From the NCBI GenBank assembly GCA_964230805.1, contig CAXRIA010000034.1, positions 62,001 through 126,000 on the forward strand: a stretch of 64,000 nucleotides of DNA. Reading direction: 5' to 3'. The stretch is from Flavicella sp964230805. Lineage in GTDB: Bacteria > Bacteroidota > Bacteroidia > Flavobacteriales > Flavobacteriaceae. Within the stretch, counting starts at the first letter, position 1; each line of letters starts with the position of its first letter. A program made the translations under genes and the position numbers. Of the stretch, positions 18,201 through 26,164 are shown in pieces. The notes below the pieces were generated by a model. That model was not told the DNA's origin and did no database searches. It saw only the letters and a program-made list of their open reading frames with translations.

Positions 18201-18452
18201 TACTTTCAAAAAGGGAAAAAAATTGTGTGTGAGAGAGCCTTGCTGAATGAAGAAGGACAAAAATTGATTCCAGATCGATTGGTTTTTGAAGGAAATCAAG
18301 TCGCTATTTTGGATTACAAAACAGGAAAAATAGAAAAATCGTATCGGGCACAAGTAACGATGTATGCAGATTTGTTAGAGAAGATGGGCTATGAAGTAAA
18401 AAAGAAACTATTGATTTACTTGGGTGAAAAAATAGAAATTGATCGTTTTTAA
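15276..18452 (+). CDS. addA: UvrD/RecB-family helicase-nuclease (AddA-like)
   Basis: A 1058-residue SF1A helicase with a C-terminal RecB-type nuclease, the AddA/RecB role in double-strand-break end processing. Walker A ASAGSGKTFSLV is at 12-23; Walker B is FIDEMQDTSGLQW (about 395); then LLVGDAKQAIYRWRGG, the late motif IMTIHKSKGLEFPIV and LLYVALTRAVEELY. The nuclease part has GLLVHEMLSK, LIPDRLVF and AILDYKTGK near the end, the D...D-Y-K layout of the PD-(D/E)XK fold. A near-consensus box TATCTTTA at 15240-15247 precedes it. It is followed by the addB-like gene 79 nt downstream. The symbol is assigned by architecture and pairing. Confidence 0.9.
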   Translation: MNQNSSFRVYNASAGSGKTFSLVKEYLKKVLETTSRFQFQKILAITFTNKAAAEMKDRVLQNLKLFSEGFDNDMSVLLQEELSLDKKTLQERSKTILEAILQNYAAFNITTIDSFTHKIIRNFAYDLGLPLNFEVEMDGTRLLSEAVDILISKIGENKELTQILIDYAIGKIEDDKSWDIAYDLNTSAKLLLNEEDFLQLQRLDGKSLKDFRTLERKLKKKQREIASHFSHLGEKGSQIIDGLDVDDKDFVYGDLPKFFNKLKTFSKVEIGKLYSNQRLVKNMEAGVLYSASKSDQIKQCIDAVSEPLQTLYSEIEYYYNKEYPRYVLSQFVLKNLIPLAVLKNIQEELQTIKNQNNICLNSEFNQLISEKIKDEPAPFIYERIGEKFQNYFIDEMQDTSGLQWQNLIPLIKNALSQEKGSLLLVGDAKQAIYRWRGGKSEQFIALYQQEKREHNNPFLVEKNIENLDTNYRSYSEIVQFNNLFFTHACQFFENPEYKELYQIGNHQKENSRKGGYVQLNFIPKKELDADEKKRAFAEHVLASVKGLPEARPKSDVCVLVRSKKEGVVISDVLTQNGISIISSETLLVQNDPKVQFVIQLLSYIQNPLDTNAKFLTLSFLYQHLKILDDEHRFYQTFLEKKGEAFYRHLSSIGVHFNCQSFLKMPFYESVEELMRSFGLFEESNAFVTCFLDFVLEFQRNKVANIAAFLDYWETKKENLSITAVENDNAVRIMTIHKSKGLEFPIVIFPCDVQVSKEQNPTIWYDALEEDLFDRFETSLVTCSEKLSLTGDLGAAMYKKRNQEVVLDNINLLYVALTRAVEELYVITDYKIDAKGNENTAWFSGMFISYLRTLSGENSWSEGRLEYVFGEKIVVAKDQKTELATSLEKSVGIISSSWENHGISIVSNSSKNWGTKKEEAIEYGLLVHEMLSKIQYKEEATAVVQQYILQGLVKKEAGESILHQLEKVLSHPELKPYFQKGKKIVCERALLNEEGQKLIPDRLVFEGNQVAILDYKTGKIEKSYRAQVTMYADLLEKMGYEVKKKLLIYLGEKIEIDRF

Positions 18453-18531
18453 ATCGCGCGATTGGAGGTTTTAAGAACGGTTCAATCGGAGTTTAAAATA
18501 AAAGGGCTAGACGGTACAAATTAAGAGAAAC

Positions 18532-21273
18532 ATGAAAACATTTTTATCAGAAACTGTAAAAGAGCTCGTTCTCTCTAAAGAAAAATTTAGAGACACTTTG
18601 TGCGTATTGCCGAGTGAAAGAGCAGGTGTTTTCTTGGCACAGGAATTCAAAAAACAAAGCAATGGAACTATTTTTCTTCCAGAGATCATTAGTATCGAAG
18701 GCTTTGTTGAGCGCGTGTCAGAATTTCGAAAAGAAGACAGCGTGAATCTTCTTTTTGAATTTTACAAAGTGTGCACGAGTAACCACCAGGGAACTGAAGA
18801 AACATTTGATACTTTTTCACAGTGGGCGTCTGTGGCCCTCCAAGATTTTAACGAAGTAGACCGACATTTGATCAATGCCATAGATCTTTTTACTTATTTG
18901 AGAGATATCAAAAGAATTGAAAAATGGAATGTTTCTGACGACAACAAGCCCTCTGAAATGATGGAAAATCACCTTTCTTTCATGGAGAAATTGCATGTTA
19001 ATTATCAAAAATTTTATGCGTATTTGGTTTCGCAAAAAAAAGGATACCAAGGGCTTTTGTATCGGGAAGCCACAAAAAAAATTGAAAGTTATATTCAGAA
19101 GAATGACGGTCTAAAAATAGTATTCATCGGTTTCAATGCTTTGAACAAAGCCGAAGAATATATTTTTCAAGAGCTATTGACTAGCGGATTGGCAACGGCG
19201 TATTGGGATGCAGATACGTATTACATGAATTCCTCGAAATCGGCAGGAACATTTTTAAGAAAGTACAAGGAAAATTGGACATACTATGAGAAAAATCAAT
19301 TCAAGTTCATAGAAACGCATCTGCAAAAAGACAAAAAGATTTATGAGATTGCGGCGACAAAAAATGTGGCCCAAATCAAAACCATAGGGAGTATTTTGGA
19401 AAAACAAGAAATACTTGAAAATACAGCGTTGGTTTTGGCAGAGGAGTCTTTGTTGTCTTTGACGCTAAACTCGCTGCCTAAAAAAGTTGACAACTTAAAT
19501 ATCACGATGGGTTACGCGTTGGCAGACATGCCTATGGTGGGATTATTTCAGTTGATTTTTGATTTGTATTTGAATCAAGAGAAATTTGGTAAAAAAGAGG
19601 TGTTTTATCACAAAGACTTGGAACGGATTTTGAGCCATCCATTTTTTTACCGCCTTTTTGGTGAGAGCACAGATTTTCAGCAATTGAAAAAATTTGTGAT
19701 TCAAAACAACCAAGTGTTCATTTCTGTGGCACAAATCAAAAAGAATTTGACGGGAGAACAGGCTGAAAAATTTATTCAAATTTTTGAAATTGCTCAAGAA
19801 GTTCCCAAATTTATAAACGTATGTATTCAGCTGATCGAAGCGAACAAAGAAAATTTTAATGGATTTGAGAAAGAGTGTTTGTATCGTTTTTACAATCTCT
19901 TTTTACAACTAGAAAATTTGAACAGCGAATACCAATTTATTAAGACCATCAAAACCCTAAAAGGAGTTTACCAACAATTGATAGCTACGGAAAAACTATC
20001 TTTTCAGGGCGAGCCACTTACAGGACTGCAATTGATGGGAATGCTTGAAACACGCGCATTGGATTTTGAAACGGTGATTGTAGCCTCTGTCAATGAAGGT
20101 GTTTTACCGGCTGGGAAAAGTGAAAATTCATTCATTCCCTTTGATGTCAAAATTGAATATGGATTGCCCACGTATCGTGAAAAAGATGCTATTTTTTCCT
20201 ATCATTTTTTTCGACTGATTCAAAGGGCGAAAAATGTGTATTTGTTGTACAATACCGATACAGATGATTATGGTGCTGGCGAAAAAAGTAGGTTCTTAAC
20301 CCAATTGGAAGTGGAAGGGTTTCCCATTCAAAAAACCAAAATCAGCATTCCCGTTACAAGTTCCGAAAAACAAAAGCAAGTTGTTCACAAAACACCAGAA
20401 ATGATAGCAGCTTTGAAAGCGATCGCAGAAAGCGGGTTTTCTCCCTCTGCATTGTCGAGCTATGTGAGCAATCCAATGGCTTATTACAAAAGGTATCTTT
20501 TAAAAATTAAAGAGTTAGAGGAAGTAGAGGAAACCATTGCCTTCAATACCTTAGGAACCGTTATTCATGAAGTTTTAGAAGAATTTTACAAACCGTTTGT
20601 TGGGAAATATGTCACTGCTGAACACATAAACGTGATGCAAAAAAATAGTGTGTCAGCACTGCAGAGAAGCTTTCAGAAAAATTATCAAAATGGCAATTTA
20701 GAAAAAGGGAAAAACAAATTGATTTTTGAGGTTGCCAAGGCGTATGTTTCTAATTTCTTAGCCTCGGAAAGGGAACTTTTGATGGAGGGAAAGCAATTGA
20801 AAATTATAGGAACAGAAACCAAGATCAAAGCAACCATTCAAATCGATGGGTTGGATTTTCCAATTTGCTTGAGAGGTGAGGTAGATCGGATTGATGAATT
20901 GGACGGCACAACGCGAATTGTAGATTACAAGTCAGGAAAAGTAACCGCTTCAGAATTGAAGATCAGTGATTTTTCTAAAATTAGGGAGGGGAGAAAATAC
21001 AACAAAGCACTGCAAGTGATGTTGTATGCTTTTTTGTATTCTCAAAAGAACAAAACTATCTTTGACGGCGAATTAGAGTCAGGAATTTTTTCGTTTAAAA
21101 ACAGCAACGAAGGGTTTTTAAAAATGAATTTTTCGGAAGGAAGAGCAAAGGCAGACAATAGAGTCACGGCCCAAAGAGTCGCAGAATACATGGAAGTTGT
21201 AAAAGAAACCATACGTGAAATTTTCGATACTCAGATCCCTTTTGAAGAAAATGTAGATGATCCGTACACATAA
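18532..21273 (+). CDS. addB: AddB-like PD-(D/E)XK nuclease subunit
   Basis: A 913-residue partner of the preceding helicase-nuclease. The N-terminal about 600 residues resemble an inactive helicase core: the expected Walker A site near the N-terminus is absent (it begins TLCVLPSERAGVFLAQEF). The C-terminal about 250 residues form a PD-(D/E)XK nuclease with LGTVIHEVLEEFY, LRGEVDRIDEL and TRIVDYKSGKV. I see no four-cysteine Fe-S cluster like that of Bacillus AddB. The following hydrolase starts 8 nt later. Assignment rests on synteny plus the nuclease motif. Confidence 0.82.
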   Translation: MKTFLSETVKELVLSKEKFRDTLCVLPSERAGVFLAQEFKKQSNGTIFLPEIISIEGFVERVSEFRKEDSVNLLFEFYKVCTSNHQGTEETFDTFSQWASVALQDFNEVDRHLINAIDLFTYLRDIKRIEKWNVSDDNKPSEMMENHLSFMEKLHVNYQKFYAYLVSQKKGYQGLLYREATKKIESYIQKNDGLKIVFIGFNALNKAEEYIFQELLTSGLATAYWDADTYYMNSSKSAGTFLRKYKENWTYYEKNQFKFIETHLQKDKKIYEIAATKNVAQIKTIGSILEKQEILENTALVLAEESLLSLTLNSLPKKVDNLNITMGYALADMPMVGLFQLIFDLYLNQEKFGKKEVFYHKDLERILSHPFFYRLFGESTDFQQLKKFVIQNNQVFISVAQIKKNLTGEQAEKFIQIFEIAQEVPKFINVCIQLIEANKENFNGFEKECLYRFYNLFLQLENLNSEYQFIKTIKTLKGVYQQLIATEKLSFQGEPLTGLQLMGMLETRALDFETVIVASVNEGVLPAGKSENSFIPFDVKIEYGLPTYREKDAIFSYHFFRLIQRAKNVYLLYNTDTDDYGAGEKSRFLTQLEVEGFPIQKTKISIPVTSSEKQKQVVHKTPEMIAALKAIAESGFSPSALSSYVSNPMAYYKRYLLKIKELEEVEETIAFNTLGTVIHEVLEEFYKPFVGKYVTAEHINVMQKNSVSALQRSFQKNYQNGNLEKGKNKLIFEVAKAYVSNFLASERELLMEGKQLKIIGTETKIKATIQIDGLDFPICLRGEVDRIDELDGTTRIVDYKSGKVTASELKISDFSKIREGRKYNKALQVMLYAFLYSQKNKTIFDGELESGIFSFKNSNEGFLKMNFSEGRAKADNRVTAQRVAEYMEVVKETIREIFDTQIPFEENVDDPYT

Positions 21274-21281
21274 ACAACGAT

Positions 21282-22127
21282 ATGCAAGAAATAAAAAATA
21301 TTCAAATCTCAGGAAAGCATCACAAACCGATACTAACCGACGTAATCTATAAAAAAAACAATCAAAAAAAACCCTTGGTTATTTTTTGTCATGGGTACAA
21401 AGGTTACAAGGATTGGGGTGTCTTTGATCACATGAAAAGTACTTTTATAGAGGAGGGTCTTTTCTTTGTAAAATTTAATTTCTCTCACAATGGAGGAACG
21501 CCCGAACAGCCTATTGATTTTCCAGATTTAGAAGCTTTTGGGCAAAACAATTACATCAAAGAATTAGACGATTTGGAAACAGTTTTGGATTCTATACTTT
21601 CCAATAAATCTTTTGAAGGAGAGTTCAATTCAGAAGACATTACCTTAATCGGTCATTCTCGAGGCGGAGGTCTGGTGAGTTTGAAAGCAGCAGAAAACAA
21701 GAAAATAACGCGGTTGATCACCTGGGCTAGCGTGGCTGATTTTGGAGCCAGATTTCCCACGGGAGAAATTTTAGCCACATGGAAAAAAAACGGAGTTGCC
21801 TATATCGAAAATGCACGAACACAACAACAAATGCCACACTACATACAGTTTTACGAAAATTTTAAGGCAAACGAAGAGCGCTTGACCATTCGAAAAGCAG
21901 TCTCAGCATTAAACATTCCTCATTTAATTATACACGGCACTAAGGACACCTCTGTAGAACTGAAAGAAGCCAAGTACCTGCATGAATGGAATGCGAACAG
22001 CGAGCTTTTTCTGATAGACGCGGCAGATCATACTTTTGGAGCCAAGCAGCCTTGGTTGGAGAAAGAACTCCCGGAAGATTTTCAAAAAGTGTTGTCAAAA
22101 ACAATTGATTTTATCAAAACGACCTGA
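21282..22127 (+). CDS. Alpha/beta hydrolase (dienelactone hydrolase/acyl-peptidase-like)
   Basis: A 281-residue alpha/beta hydrolase: VIFCHGYKGYKDWG (oxyanion region, about 33-46), the nucleophile motif LIGHSRGGGLVSLKA (Ser about 126), LIIHGTKDTSVEL (acid) and DAADHTFG (His). No signal peptide is present. It starts 8 nt after addB and directly abuts the MATE gene, so it is probably in the same operon. The role is unknown; the genomic link to DNA repair genes may be only co-transcription. Confidence 0.83.
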   Translation: MQEIKNIQISGKHHKPILTDVIYKKNNQKKPLVIFCHGYKGYKDWGVFDHMKSTFIEEGLFFVKFNFSHNGGTPEQPIDFPDLEAFGQNNYIKELDDLETVLDSILSNKSFEGEFNSEDITLIGHSRGGGLVSLKAAENKKITRLITWASVADFGARFPTGEILATWKKNGVAYIENARTQQQMPHYIQFYENFKANEERLTIRKAVSALNIPHLIIHGTKDTSVELKEAKYLHEWNANSELFLIDAADHTFGAKQPWLEKELPEDFQKVLSKTIDFIKTT

Positions 22128-23468
22128 ATGCAACAAGTCAAAGGACAAAAAATTCCTTTCCAACAAATTAACAAATTGGCAGTCCCATCTATTATCGCTG
22201 GGGTCTCAGAGCCCTTGCTTTCGATAGTCGATACTGCCGTGGTGGGAAACATTCAAGAAAACCCAACAGAAGCATTGGCAGCTGTCGGAATTGCTGGATC
22301 ATTGATAGCAGCAATATTTTGGGTGTTGGGTCAAACACGCGCTGCCATTTCTGCCATTGTAGCTCAATATGTAGGCGAAAAAAGATTGGAAAAATTGCAG
22401 AGTTTGCCCTCTCAAATTATAGGTGTCAATCTGCTTTTGGGCCTTGGTATTTATCTGATTACTTTTTTCTTTGCGCAGCAAATTTTTAGCTTGTACAACG
22501 CCGAAGGATTGGTGTTGACTTATGCGGTCGATTATTACAATATAAGAGCTTTGGGTTTGCCTTTGTCGTTATTTGTATTCACAATTTTTGGCGTTTTTAC
22601 AGGGATGCAAAACACGTTTTATCCCATGCTGATCAGTATTTCGGGCGCTCTGTTAAATGTTGTTCTCGATTTTTTGTTGGTATACGGAATAGAGGGTTTT
22701 ATGGCTCCGTTGCATGTAAAAGGGGCTGCCTACGCCAGCCTTTTATCACAAGTATTAATGGCCTTTTTGGCTTTGTGGTTACTGTATAAAAAAACACCCT
22801 TCAAACTGGAAGTAAACTTTCAATTTCATCCAGAATTGAAAAGGATGTTTGACCTAAGTTTGAATTTATTTTTACGCGCTTTGGCATTGCACGTTACCAT
22901 GTATTTTGCCAATGCATATGCAACCAGCTATGGAGCGGAGTACATTGCCGCACAAACCATCTGTTTTCAAATTTGGTTGTTTTTTGCATTTTTTATCGAT
23001 GGTTATGCAAGCGTAGGAAGTATCATCTCAGGAAAACAAAAAGGAGAAAAGAATTTTTTAGGATTGCGCGTTTTGGTCAAAGATTTGAACAGGTATGCGG
23101 TGGTGGTGTCTGTGATTTTGGCATGCTTTTGTTTTGTAAGTTATACTACCATTGGAAAAATATTTACTTCCAATTTGAAAGTTTTGGAGGTTTTTACTTC
23201 CGTATTTTGGTGGGTACTGATCACACAGCCGATTAATGCCATTGCTTTTGTGTACGACGGTGTTTTTAAAGGATTGGCAGAGGCAGTTGTCCTGCGAAAT
23301 ACGCTGTTTGCTGCTACTTTTATGGGGTTTTTGCCAAGCCTGTTAGTTTGCAATTATTTCGATTTAAAATTGACAGGTATTTGGATAGCTTTTACCATTT
23401 GGATGCTTTTCCGGTCAGGAATATTGTTCTTTTATTTCAATCGAATTTATTTGCTTAAAAAAAGCTAA
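22128..23468 (+). CDS. MATE-family multidrug/cation antiporter
   Basis: A 446-residue inner-membrane exporter with about twelve hydrophobic segments in two homologous halves. The family's N-terminal signature is visible (INKLAVPSIIAGVSEPLLSI and VDTAVVGNI, about 12-40). The ATG follows the hydrolase TGA with no gap (22125-22130), indicating coupled translation. Resembles DinF/NorM-type MATE proteins, which exchange Na+ or H+ for organic cations. Substrate not readable from sequence. Confidence 0.9.
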   Translation: MQQVKGQKIPFQQINKLAVPSIIAGVSEPLLSIVDTAVVGNIQENPTEALAAVGIAGSLIAAIFWVLGQTRAAISAIVAQYVGEKRLEKLQSLPSQIIGVNLLLGLGIYLITFFFAQQIFSLYNAEGLVLTYAVDYYNIRALGLPLSLFVFTIFGVFTGMQNTFYPMLISISGALLNVVLDFLLVYGIEGFMAPLHVKGAAYASLLSQVLMAFLALWLLYKKTPFKLEVNFQFHPELKRMFDLSLNLFLRALALHVTMYFANAYATSYGAEYIAAQTICFQIWLFFAFFIDGYASVGSIISGKQKGEKNFLGLRVLVKDLNRYAVVVSVILACFCFVSYTTIGKIFTSNLKVLEVFTSVFWWVLITQPINAIAFVYDGVFKGLAEAVVLRNTLFAATFMGFLPSLLVCNYFDLKLTGIWIAFTIWMLFRSGILFFYFNRIYLLKKS

Positions 23469-23477
23469 CTTTGACTT

Positions 23478-24233
23478 ATGGATACAGGAAGCGTGCACAC
23501 TGAGATTGTTGCAAAAGTGGCAACACTTACTTTTTTTCATCCAGCAAGTAACTCTTTACCGAGTGCGTTGTTGAAAAAAATGACCGATGAAATAATGGCC
23601 CTAGGGCGAAATGAAAATGTGCAGGTTATTGTATTAAAAAGCAAAGGAGAGAAAACATTTTGTGCAGGCGCCTCATTCGATGAATTGCTGGCCGTAGATT
23701 CCAAAGAAAAAGGAACCCTATTTTTTATGGGCTTTGCTCATTTGATCAATGCCCTGCGTTCTTGCAATAAAGTGGTCATTGGATTGGTGCAAGGAAAAGC
23801 TGTTGGTGGCGGAGTAGGTTTGCTTGCAGCCTGTGATTACTGTTTGGCCACAGAGCAAGCCGCAGTGAAATTGTCAGAATTATTTATTGGCATTGGAGCT
23901 TTTGTTATTGAACCTGCCGTCACGAGAAAAGTGGGCATGGCTGCGTTTTCAAACCTCACTTTAGAAGCGACCGAATGGCATTCCGCGCAATGGGGATTAA
24001 ACAAAGGATTGTTTTCAAAGGTTTTTCCAAGTATTGAAGAAATGGAAACAGCTGCAGAAATATTGAGTACAGCTTTGGCAAGCTATTCGCCAGACGCTCT
24101 CTTGGAAATGAAAAAAGTCTTTTGGGAAGGAACCGAGCATTGGGACACGCTGTTGGCAGAGCGTGCTGCAATTAGCGGAAAACTCGTGCTGTCTAAATTC
24201 ACAAAACAAACCTTGCAAAAGTATAAGAAATAA
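23478..24233 (+). CDS. Enoyl-CoA hydratase/isomerase family protein
   Basis: A 251-residue crotonase-fold enzyme. The oxyanion-hole motifs are visible: KTFCAGASFDELL (about 59-71) and GLVQGKAVGGGVGLLAACDY (about 98-117). A glutamate in LSELFIGIG and another in VIEPAVTRK occupy the positions of hydratase catalytic acids. Could act in beta-oxidation or branched-chain amino-acid breakdown; the exact acyl-CoA cannot be told. It lies 9 nt after the MATE gene as the apparent last member of the addA-addB-hydrolase-MATE operon. Confidence 0.87.
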   Translation: MDTGSVHTEIVAKVATLTFFHPASNSLPSALLKKMTDEIMALGRNENVQVIVLKSKGEKTFCAGASFDELLAVDSKEKGTLFFMGFAHLINALRSCNKVVIGLVQGKAVGGGVGLLAACDYCLATEQAAVKLSELFIGIGAFVIEPAVTRKVGMAAFSNLTLEATEWHSAQWGLNKGLFSKVFPSIEEMETAAEILSTALASYSPDALLEMKKVFWEGTEHWDTLLAERAAISGKLVLSKFTKQTLQKYKK

Positions 24234-24305
24234 ACAAGAAGTGAACCTTGAATTAAGGAATCAGAAAAATTCGATGAAAAGAAATTTCGCACAGCGATTA
24301 TTTCA

Positions 24306-24313
24306 TACCTTTG
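24306..24313 (+). promoter_or_regulatory. -7 box of queD, 4 nt before the ATG (TACCTTTG)
   Basis: Exact TAnnTTTG match ending 4 nt before the queD ATG, implying a leaderless transcript. A weak -33-like TTTCG lies at about 24285-24289. Confidence 0.5.
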
Positions 24314-24317
24314 GCAG

Positions 24318-24770
24318 ATGAAAAAAATTAGAATTACCAAGCAATTTGATTTTGAAACCGGACATGCTTTGTACGGATATGACGGGAAATGTAGAAATGT
24401 ACATGGACACAGTTACAAACTTTCAGTGACCGTTATTGGTTCCCCCATTGAAGATAAAAACAATGTCAAATACGGAATGGTGATTGATTTTACAGATTTA
24501 AAAAAAATTGTCAAAGAGCAGATTGTCGATGCTTTTGACCATGCCACCGTTTTTAATAAAAACACGCCTCATCTCGAATTGGCACAAGAACTGCAATCGA
24601 GAGGACACAATGTGATTTTAGTGGACTATCAACCCACAAGTGAAATGATGTTGATTGATTTTGCTGCCAAAATTAAAGCGAAACTTCCAGAAGATATTCA
24701 GTTGTATTCCTTGCGTTTGCAGGAAACGGCAACCTCCTATGCGGAATGGTTTGCCGAAGAAAATAACTAG
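24318..24770 (+). CDS. queD: 6-carboxytetrahydropterin synthase (QueD; PTPS family)
   Basis: A 150-residue 6-pyruvoyltetrahydropterin synthase homolog, the second step of queuosine/7-deazaguanine synthesis from dihydroneopterin triphosphate. The zinc ligands and catalytic cysteine are visible in TGHALYGYDGKCRNVHGHSY (His, then Cys-x3-His-x-His, residues 14-33). Later conserved parts are DFTDLK, FDHATVFN (catalytic Asp-His) and LRLQETATSYAEW (Glu). The cysteine spacing fits QueD rather than eukaryotic-type PTPS. It appears to have its own promoter. No other queuosine gene is nearby. Confidence 0.92.
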   Translation: MKKIRITKQFDFETGHALYGYDGKCRNVHGHSYKLSVTVIGSPIEDKNNVKYGMVIDFTDLKKIVKEQIVDAFDHATVFNKNTPHLELAQELQSRGHNVILVDYQPTSEMMLIDFAAKIKAKLPEDIQLYSLRLQETATSYAEWFAEENN

Positions 24771-24868
24771 TAAGTGTCCTTGTGAGGTCAGTCTAACAAG
24801 AACAGGGTTGTCGACGGATTCGAACGGCTATTTTAGAAATCTCATCGATTTAAGAGAAACCTTAAAAA

Positions 24869-25444
24869 TTATTTCTGTAGCGGACCATTGAATGCATTCA
24901 TGGTGTTTCCGATGCCAGAGGTTCCAAAAGATTTCACCAAATTGGCACCCTTGAGCAACAGTTCAGGTAAAAAACGATTTTCTTCTTTGCTCCATTCCCC
25001 CAGCACATAATTCGATTGTTTTCCTCTGGAGAAATTGGCACTGACTCCAAAACGAAAACGAGGGTAATTTTGGTTGTTCAGTTTTTCATTGATATCTTTC
25101 AACCCATTATGTCCACCTGCGCTGCCTTTCGCTTTTAGGCGAAAAGTTCCAAAATCCAAGTTCAAATCGTCAGAAATTACCAATAAATTTTCGGGTTTAA
25201 TTTTTTCTTTGTCAAGCCAATATTTTACGGACTTCCCACTTAAATTCATGTAAGTTGAAGGTTTTAAAAGGAGGAAAGACTTTCCTTTGAAACGGAAGGA
25301 AGCGAGATCTCCCAGTTTTTCTGTTTGAAAAGAGACACCTTCAAGAGCCGCCAATTCGTCCAAAATTTTGAAGCCGATATTATGACGCGTATTTTCGTAT
25401 TCTGCACCAATATTACCGAGGCCAACAATTAAAAATTTTTTCAT
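24869..25444 (-). CDS. pth: Peptidyl-tRNA hydrolase
   Basis: A 191-residue Pth, which recycles peptidyl-tRNA dropped by stalled ribosomes. The opening GLGNIGAEYENTRHNIGFK (residues 8-26) holds the conserved Asn and catalytic His; STYMNLSGKSV and SDDLNLDFGTFRLK with GSAGGHNGLK follow. Normal length. It lies downstream of rplY and prs on the same strand, but a strong terminator-like hairpin (25476-25514) separates it from rplY, so it may depend on readthrough. Confidence 0.96.
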   Translation of the reverse strand: MKKFLIVGLGNIGAEYENTRHNIGFKILDELAALEGVSFQTEKLGDLASFRFKGKSFLLLKPSTYMNLSGKSVKYWLDKEKIKPENLLVISDDLNLDFGTFRLKAKGSAGGHNGLKDINEKLNNQNYPRFRFGVSANFSRGKQSNYVLGEWSKEENRFLPELLLKGANLVKSFGTSGIGNTMNAFNGPLQK

Positions 25445-25475
25445 TTTTTAAGGGGAATGTGGGGATAAAAATAGC

Positions 25476-25514
25476 AAAAAAAAAGGTTCATCTTGAAAAT
25501 CAAAATGAACCTTT
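25476..25514 (-). terminator. Rho-independent terminator after rplY
   Basis: On the minus strand, AAAGGTTCAT and ATGAACCTTT (25505-25514 and 25482-25491) form a perfect 10-bp stem, followed directly by a run of T residues. It sits between the rplY stop and the pth start. Confidence 0.75.
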
Positions 25515-25532
25515 GGAATTCGTGTTGAAGAA

Positions 25533-26141
25533 TTATTCGGCTGCTGCCTCTTCTGAAGCTTCTTCTGAAGCCTCTGATTCTGCAGCGCTTGATGCAGCAC
25601 GTGACATTCTAACCTGAGCAACAACTGTGTTTTCAGGGTGTAAAATAGTACAGCCCGGTGCATTAACCTCGCTTACAAATAACTTGTCCCCAATTTCTAA
25701 TTTGGAAATATCAGCTTCTATCGTGTCTGGCAAGTTTGCAGGCAACGCTTTTACTTTTAGCTTACGCTTTGGAAAACGCAACGCTCCACCAATGATAACC
25801 CCAGGCGCATTTCCTAGTAGTTTTACAGGGATTTCCATAGTGACTTCTTTGTCGTCAAACAATTGGTAGAAGTCTACATGTAAAATCTTGTCTGTTACTG
25901 GGTGAAACTGGATGTCTTGGAGGATACAAGTAATAGCCTTCTCTCCTTCCAACTCAATCGTTGCAGTATATACATTTGGAGTGTACACCAAGTTTTTAAA
26001 AGCTTTTTCTTCAGCTGAAAAATGTATGGCATTTTCTCCTCCGTATAATACGCAAGGTACCTTATCAGCATTACGTAGTGCTTTTGTAGCAGCTTTTCCT
26101 ACGCTTTCTCTTTTCGATCCTTTGATTGTAATAGATTTCAT
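25533..26141 (-). CDS. rplY: 50S ribosomal protein L25/Ctc
   Basis: A 202-residue L25 of the long CTC type: an N-terminal 5S-rRNA-binding L25 domain (about 1-92; opens ITIKGSKRESVGKAATKALR) and a TL5/CTC C-terminal beta domain (about 95-180). The last about 20 residues are Ala/Ser/Glu-rich and probably disordered. It follows prs by 23 nt, a linkage common in bacteria, and ends at a terminator hairpin. Confidence 0.96.
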   Translation of the reverse strand: MKSITIKGSKRESVGKAATKALRNADKVPCVLYGGENAIHFSAEEKAFKNLVYTPNVYTATIELEGEKAITCILQDIQFHPVTDKILHVDFYQLFDDKEVTMEIPVKLLGNAPGVIIGGALRFPKRKLKVKALPANLPDTIEADISKLEIGDKLFVSEVNAPGCTILHPENTVVAQVRMSRAASSAAESEASEEASEEAAAE

Positions 26142-26164
26142 TATATATAGTAATTGTTAATTAT

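Noticed and set aside
18453..18462. ATCGCGCGAT palindrome after addA
   Set aside because: Too short and not followed by T residues; no sign of a terminator or binding-site repeat.
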